From assembly GCA_041277045.1 (NCBI GenBank), contig JBGFSY010000002.1:496001-560000 (forward strand): DNA of 64,000 bases, in the 5' to 3' direction. Below are positions 63,751-64,000 of the stretch, in pieces. Every line of letters begins with the position of its first letter. Within the stretch, counting starts at the first letter, position 1. The notes under the pieces were generated by a model. It had not been told where the DNA came from. It did no database searches and was given only the letters and a program-made list of their open reading frames with translations. Source of the stretch: Reddybacter sp041277045. GTDB taxonomy: Bacteria > Pseudomonadota > Gammaproteobacteria > Pseudomonadales > Porticoccaceae. Position numbers and translations under genes: made by a program.

Positions 63751-63908
63751 ATTGCAGTCACCCTGCCTTCTAGCTCGTGTTGCCAGAGGGGGTTTTCTGT
63801 CGATATTCCGCCGAATTGACCGATGGCATATTTCACCCACTGCTCGAATTCTTCGTCGGTGTGAGGTGGTAGTTTGTCTCGATTAATTTCTATGGTGACG
63901 GTGCTCAT
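63747..63908 (-). CDS. 53-residue phage-type protein
   Basis: A short gene with a clear AGGGGAAAGC ribosome site and overlapping stop/start (ATGA) with the next gene. The protein starts STVTIEINRDKLPPHTDEEF and continues EQWVKYAIGQFGGISTENPLWQHELE, acidic and helical. Similar short proteins sit in Pseudomonas prophage early operons, from memory of the pattern only. Confidence 0.65.
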   Translation of the reverse strand: MSTVTIEINRDKLPPHTDEEFEQWVKYAIGQFGGISTENPLWQHELEGRVTAI

Positions 63909-63927
63909 GCTTTCCCCTTGCTTGGTC

Positions 63928-64000
63928 TCAAAATAAATGCAGTTGGCCGATCTGTGCGGCTATCACGTCTTTGTCCCTAATCATTCGCAGGTAGCTTTTT
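63928..64000 (-). CDS. C-terminal end of a phage gene (truncated by the window)
   Basis: Open frame from the right edge ending SYLRMIRDKDVIAAQIGQLHLF and a TGA at 63928-63930, 19 bp before the next start. Too short to identify; its position suggests it belongs to the same operon. Confidence 0.45.
   Translation of the reverse strand, partial: KSYLRMIRDKDVIAAQIGQLHLF

Overview
The window comes from the chromosome of a Gram-negative gammaproteobacterium. It shows the ffs-dnaX-ybaB-recR block, Hda, HrpA, MlaA, an outer-membrane porin, YcgL/YcgN and RNase D, together with lipid and aromatic catabolism genes (Rieske oxygenase, acyl-CoA carboxylase, SDR, luciferase-like monooxygenase). This mix suggests a marine or environmental Cellvibrionales/Spongiibacteraceae-like lineage. 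That placement is inferred from gene content; there is no rRNA in the window.

Layout. 1-2.6 kb: the end of a nitrate transporter followed by a PP2C-kinase fusion (a Stk1-like pair). 2.7-9.1 kb: small catabolic and stress enzymes (two CMD-family proteins, SDR, thioesterase, GST, YjdM, a spermidine-synthase-like protein, DUF3047, a cupin), with a tiny MITE-like inverted repeat at the SDR stop codon. 9.1-12.9 kb: dusC, a decayed PEP-CTERM gene, and prfC. 13-16 kb: Rieske oxygenase facing acyl-CoA carboxylase beta. 16-23.7 kb: DUF3014, DUF3108 and purM facing away from DUF2066-hda, then sppA, DUF2069 and an ArsC-like protein. 23.9-25.7 kb: a cupin and an LLM-class oxidoreductase. 25.8-29.3 kb: a scarred region with a broken aqpZ, IS30 and IS3 fragments, one intact REP-associated tyrosine transposase (RAYT) with clear terminal inverted repeats, and one decayed RAYT. 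29.4-35.3 kb: DUF3135, SRP RNA, dnaX (with a complete-looking E. coli-style -1 frameshift signal), ybaB, recR, rnd, ycgL and ycgN. 35.6-46 kb: DUF342/FapA, a POT peptide transporter, a MoxR-VWA pair and hrpA.

46.1-48.2 kb holds the most interesting system: a three-gene HvfABC-type RiPP cluster. It has a secreted precursor with seven EGKCG motifs, a DUF692 multinuclear non-heme iron oxygenase and a DUF2063 partner. Known relatives convert such cysteines to oxazolone/thioamide groups that bind copper. Right after it come three PhoB-type half-sites and a porin, implying a phosphate-starvation porin. 50-52.5 kb: mlaA followed by a receiver-SpoIIE phosphatase and a STAS protein (partner-switching pair). 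52.6-58.7 kb: a complete pgaABCD operon for the exopolysaccharide PNAG. 59-61.5 kb: TerB, transaldolase and dusA.

From about 61.5 kb to the right edge lies the start of a dusA-associated integrated element: a tyrosine integrase divergent from dusA, a repeat cluster between them, then an opposing operon of small phage-type genes including a PrtN-like activator. The element continues beyond the window.
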